This document shows positions 61,353 through 64,000 of a stretch of 64,000 bases of DNA, one piece after another (within the stretch, counting starts at the first letter, position 1; each line of letters begins with the position of its first letter). Origin of the DNA: Bartonella callosciuri (GTDB lineage Bacteria > Pseudomonadota > Alphaproteobacteria > Rhizobiales > Rhizobiaceae); assembly GCF_014203215.1 (NCBI RefSeq), contig NZ_JACHIM010000003.1:214082-278081 (forward strand). The letters run 5' to 3'. The position numbers were made by a program, and so were the translations under genes. Below the pieces are notes generated by a model that was not told the DNA's origin, made no database searches, and saw only the letters and a list, made by a program, of their open reading frames with translations.

Positions 61353-64000
61353 GTCAAGAGTCTAATACGAAGCAGCCTATGACGCAGACAGAGCAAGGCG
61401 GTATGATTGCATTATTTATTCGCAGGCCCATTTTCACTTTTGTTTTGAATGCTATAATCGTAATTGCAGGAATTACTGCGTGGTTGAATGTTGATGTGCG
61501 CGAACTGCCAGATGTTGATATCCCAGTGATGACAATTATGACGGTTTTTTCTGGTGCATCAGCAGAAACAATTGATCGAGAAATTACAAGAGTTATAGAA
61601 GATGCCGTTTCTCGTGTTTCAGGTGTTAAGACGATTTCTTCAAGTTCTTCTTTTGGCAGTTCCCGTGTGGAGATTAATTTTAATGTTGGCGTTGATTTGA
61701 ATGTTGCAGCATCTGATATCCGCGATGCTCTCTCTCGCATTACTTACTCTTTACCCAAAAATGCTGATACACCTATGATCATTAAAGCAGATTCGAATGC
61801 TGCTGCAATGATGTATTTGGTTGTGACTTCATCAACAATGAGTATTGATGATTTAACAATGGTTGTAAATGACCAAATTGTTGATGCACTTTCGGCAGTT
61901 GATGGTGTTGGTGATGTACAAGTTGCTAATGCTCGTACGAAGATTTTTCAAATTGACGTTGATCAAGCAAAACTTGCAAGCTATGGATTAACCGTGGCGG
62001 ATATTTCACGCGTTCTTGCTGATATGACAACGGATGCACCCGTGGGATCTTTGCGCAATTCTACGCAAACTTTAATTGTACGTGCTACTGCACGTTTAAC
62101 AACACCGGAAGCTTTTGAACAAGTTGTTTTAAAACCTCATGTGCATCTTGGTGATGTTGCCCAGGTTACTTTGTCACCTGATATAGAAACGGTTATTCTT
62201 CGTGTCAACGGAAAGGCAGGGATTGGAGTGGGAATTGTCCGTAAAGCACAATCCAATACTCTGAATATTTCTCAAGGTGTTCGAGCGACTCTTGATCATC
62301 TCAAAAGTGTTATTCCTTCTTCTGTGCATTTGAGTATTATTAGTGATGATGCAATTTTTATTAAGAGTGCACTTCATGAGGTTGAGGTTGCATTGGTTAT
62401 TGCTATTCTCAGCGTTATCTTGGTTATTTTTCTTTTTCTTAGGGATATTCGTGTAACCCTTATACCCGCTTTATCTATTCCTATTGCTTTGATTGGTACA
62501 ATTGCTGCTATTTATCTTGTAGGATTTTCGTTAAATATTCTCACATTTTTAGGACTTGTTTTGGCAACAGGGCTTGTGGTGGATGATGCGATTGTTGTGC
62601 TTGAAAATATTGTTCGATGGCGTAATATGGGATTAGGCCCTCGGGCAGCGGCATTTTTAGGAACACGGGAAGTCTTTTTTGCCGTTTTAGCAACAACATT
62701 GACTTTAATTGCTGTTTTTGTGCCTATTTCGTTTCTTCCTGGGCAAGTGGGGGGGCTTTTTAGAGAATTTGGTTTTGTATTGGCAATTTCTATTCTGCTT
62801 TCTTCGATTGTTGCTTTAACACTTTGTCCTATGTTAGCCTCGCACCTTCTTAAGGGACATGTTGGGGGTAATGGAGAAGGAGCACATTATTTTAATTTTT
62901 TGGATAGATTGGGCTCTTTTTTTAGCAAGTGGTACGCTTACAGTTTGCATAAATGTTTAGGAAGACCTTGGGCTGTTGTCTTTGCTTCGCTTATTTTCGC
63001 AGGTCTTTGTATTGGAGGCTATACGAAACTACAACAGGAATTGACACCAGCAGAAGACAGGGCTCTTATCTTTTTGGTCATTAGTGGACCACAGGGTATT
63101 TCAACACAATATTTGAATGAGCAGGTAGAGCAAATTGAAGCGAGTTTACAGCCGTTACGCGATACTGGAGAAATTGCTAATAGTTATTCTATTGCTGGCA
63201 TTGGTGGTTCATCTAATACTGCTTTTTTGATTTTGTTACTTTCATCTTGGGAAAAACGTTTACGCAGTCAACAAGAGATCGTGGAAGATGTTAATGCAAA
63301 GGTTAGACAGTTTCCAGCTGTTTTTGCGTTTGCTGCGCAAGGAAATTCTTTAGGTGTTAAAGGAACAGGTCAAGGATTACAATTTGCAATTCTTGGAAAT
63401 GATTATACAAAATTACAGTCAATTGCTGATAAGCTTGTTAGTGCTTTGCAAGCTGATTCGCATTTTGTTCGCCCACGGCTTACTGTTGATGCAACGCAAC
63501 CACAATTTTTTATCGAAATTAATCGAGAAAAAGCCTCTGATTTAGGAATTGATATCACTAATTTAGGTAATACGTTACAAACAATGTTGGATGGAAAAAA
63601 AATTGGTTCCATTTATGTGAATGACCATTCTTATGATGTAAAGCTAACGTCGCGTAAGAATCCTATTAATAATCCTAATGATTTGGAAAATATTTTTTTA
63701 AAAACCAAAGGCAATAAATATGTTCCTTTATCGGTTGTTGCGAGCTTGCATGAAAAAGCTATTGCACCTCAACTAAAACGAGAAAAACGCATGAATGCTG
63801 TTATTTTAAGTGCAAATCTTGCTCCAGGTATTGTTTTAGGAAGCGCTTATCAAACTGTACAAAAAATTGCTGCTCCTTTTTTGTCAGAGGGAAATTATAT
63901 TGTTCCTTTAGGAGAAGCCGCTACACTTGGTGAAACATCTTCCAATTTTATGATTATTTTTGGAATTGCTTTTGTGATTATTTTATTGGTCTTGGCTGCA
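61349..64000 (+). CDS. RND efflux pump inner membrane transporter (partial, 3' end outside window)
   Basis: Proton-driven trimeric exporter of the AcrB/MexF (HAE1) type. The 884 codons visible are open to the window edge; about 130-150 more are expected. The first helix region is FIRRPIFTFVLNAIIVIAGI, followed by the porter segment DVRELPDVDIPVMTIMTVFS. The transmembrane block includes LVLATGLVVDDAIVVLENIV, with the proton-relay Asp pair. The second periplasmic half is present, and the next helices begin near 63,950. The start overlaps the adaptor stop by 4 bp. Sequence alone does not show the drug or metabolite exported. Confidence 0.93.
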   Translation, partial: MSQESNTKQPMTQTEQGGMIALFIRRPIFTFVLNAIIVIAGITAWLNVDVRELPDVDIPVMTIMTVFSGASAETIDREITRVIEDAVSRVSGVKTISSSSSFGSSRVEINFNVGVDLNVAASDIRDALSRITYSLPKNADTPMIIKADSNAAAMMYLVVTSSTMSIDDLTMVVNDQIVDALSAVDGVGDVQVANARTKIFQIDVDQAKLASYGLTVADISRVLADMTTDAPVGSLRNSTQTLIVRATARLTTPEAFEQVVLKPHVHLGDVAQVTLSPDIETVILRVNGKAGIGVGIVRKAQSNTLNISQGVRATLDHLKSVIPSSVHLSIISDDAIFIKSALHEVEVALVIAILSVILVIFLFLRDIRVTLIPALSIPIALIGTIAAIYLVGFSLNILTFLGLVLATGLVVDDAIVVLENIVRWRNMGLGPRAAAFLGTREVFFAVLATTLTLIAVFVPISFLPGQVGGLFREFGFVLAISILLSSIVALTLCPMLASHLLKGHVGGNGEGAHYFNFLDRLGSFFSKWYAYSLHKCLGRPWAVVFASLIFAGLCIGGYTKLQQELTPAEDRALIFLVISGPQGISTQYLNEQVEQIEASLQPLRDTGEIANSYSIAGIGGSSNTAFLILLLSSWEKRLRSQQEIVEDVNAKVRQFPAVFAFAAQGNSLGVKGTGQGLQFAILGNDYTKLQSIADKLVSALQADSHFVRPRLTVDATQPQFFIEINREKASDLGIDITNLGNTLQTMLDGKKIGSIYVNDHSYDVKLTSRKNPINNPNDLENIFLKTKGNKYVPLSVVASLHEKAIAPQLKREKRMNAVILSANLAPGIVLGSAYQTVQKIAAPFLSEGNYIVPLGEAATLGETSSNFMIIFGIAFVIILLVLAA

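Noticed and set aside
61354-61740. A 128-codon minus-strand reading opposite the RND pump gene
   Set aside because: It lies wholly antisense to a clearly coding frame and is rich in residues expected from the complement; it has no family resemblance.

Overview
The window is AT-rich chromosomal DNA from an alphaproteobacterium of the order Rhizobiales, very probably a Bartonella. Gene content and order are rhizobial (fabI-fabB-fabA divergent from irr; argD-argF-hslO; ccmABCDG; rpsA-cmk-aroA; dnaA-dnaN-recF; gcrA). Biosynthetic genes are decaying, as in a host-restricted relative of Brucella. gpsA is of enterobacterial type, a trait described for Bartonella. Species cannot be fixed from sequence alone.

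Layout. 1-2.7 kb: end of a metal ABC permease, a candidate small RNA, a DUF454 membrane protein and pncB. 2.76-11.37 kb: one nearly full-length but heavily broken cyclic beta-1,2-glucan synthase gene. 11.6-15.5 kb: rpsA, cmk and aroA on the minus strand. 15.6-18.6 kb: an acidic TIGR02300 protein, tRNA-Ala(GGC) and a broken ilvD. 19-27 kb: mutS, maeB, secB, fxsA, a Tim44-domain gene and an Smr gene. 27-31.2 kb: broken metallo-hydrolase/MoaF-like gene, intact hslO, broken argF. 31.2-37 kb: argD, gcrA and the cytochrome c maturation operon ccmABCDG. 37.3-45.8 kb: acnA, rpsT, dnaA, dnaN, recF, aroQ. 45.9-50.1 kb: cyoABCD with a strong terminator. 50.5-55.8 kb: transferred gpsA, fabI-fabB-fabA, irr, and an SH3-domain exported protein. 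57-64 kb: rpsU, fhs, tRNA-Arg(ACG), and an RND efflux pair whose pump runs off the end.

How the genes work together. Replication and cell-cycle control are represented by dnaA, dnaN, recF and gcrA. Four GANTC sites and a DnaA-box palindrome lie upstream of dnaA, consistent with the CcrM/GcrA/DnaA circuit of alphaproteobacteria. Iron and heme are a second theme: irr, aconitase, cytochrome c maturation and a heme-copper quinol oxidase share the window, and Irr-like palindromes precede acnA and irr. Unsaturated fatty acid synthesis (fabA, fabB, fabI) and glycerol-3-phosphate supply (gpsA) serve the envelope.

Four large genes are dead: cgs/ndvB, ilvD, argF and a metallo-hydrolase. Each still covers about its ancestral length, so the inactivations look fairly recent. 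I found no CRISPR array, complete mobile element or clearly new multi-gene system. The most novel-looking items are the anti-Shine-Dalgarno-loop RNA near the left end, the foreign gpsA, and the GANTC/DnaA-box arrangement before dnaA.
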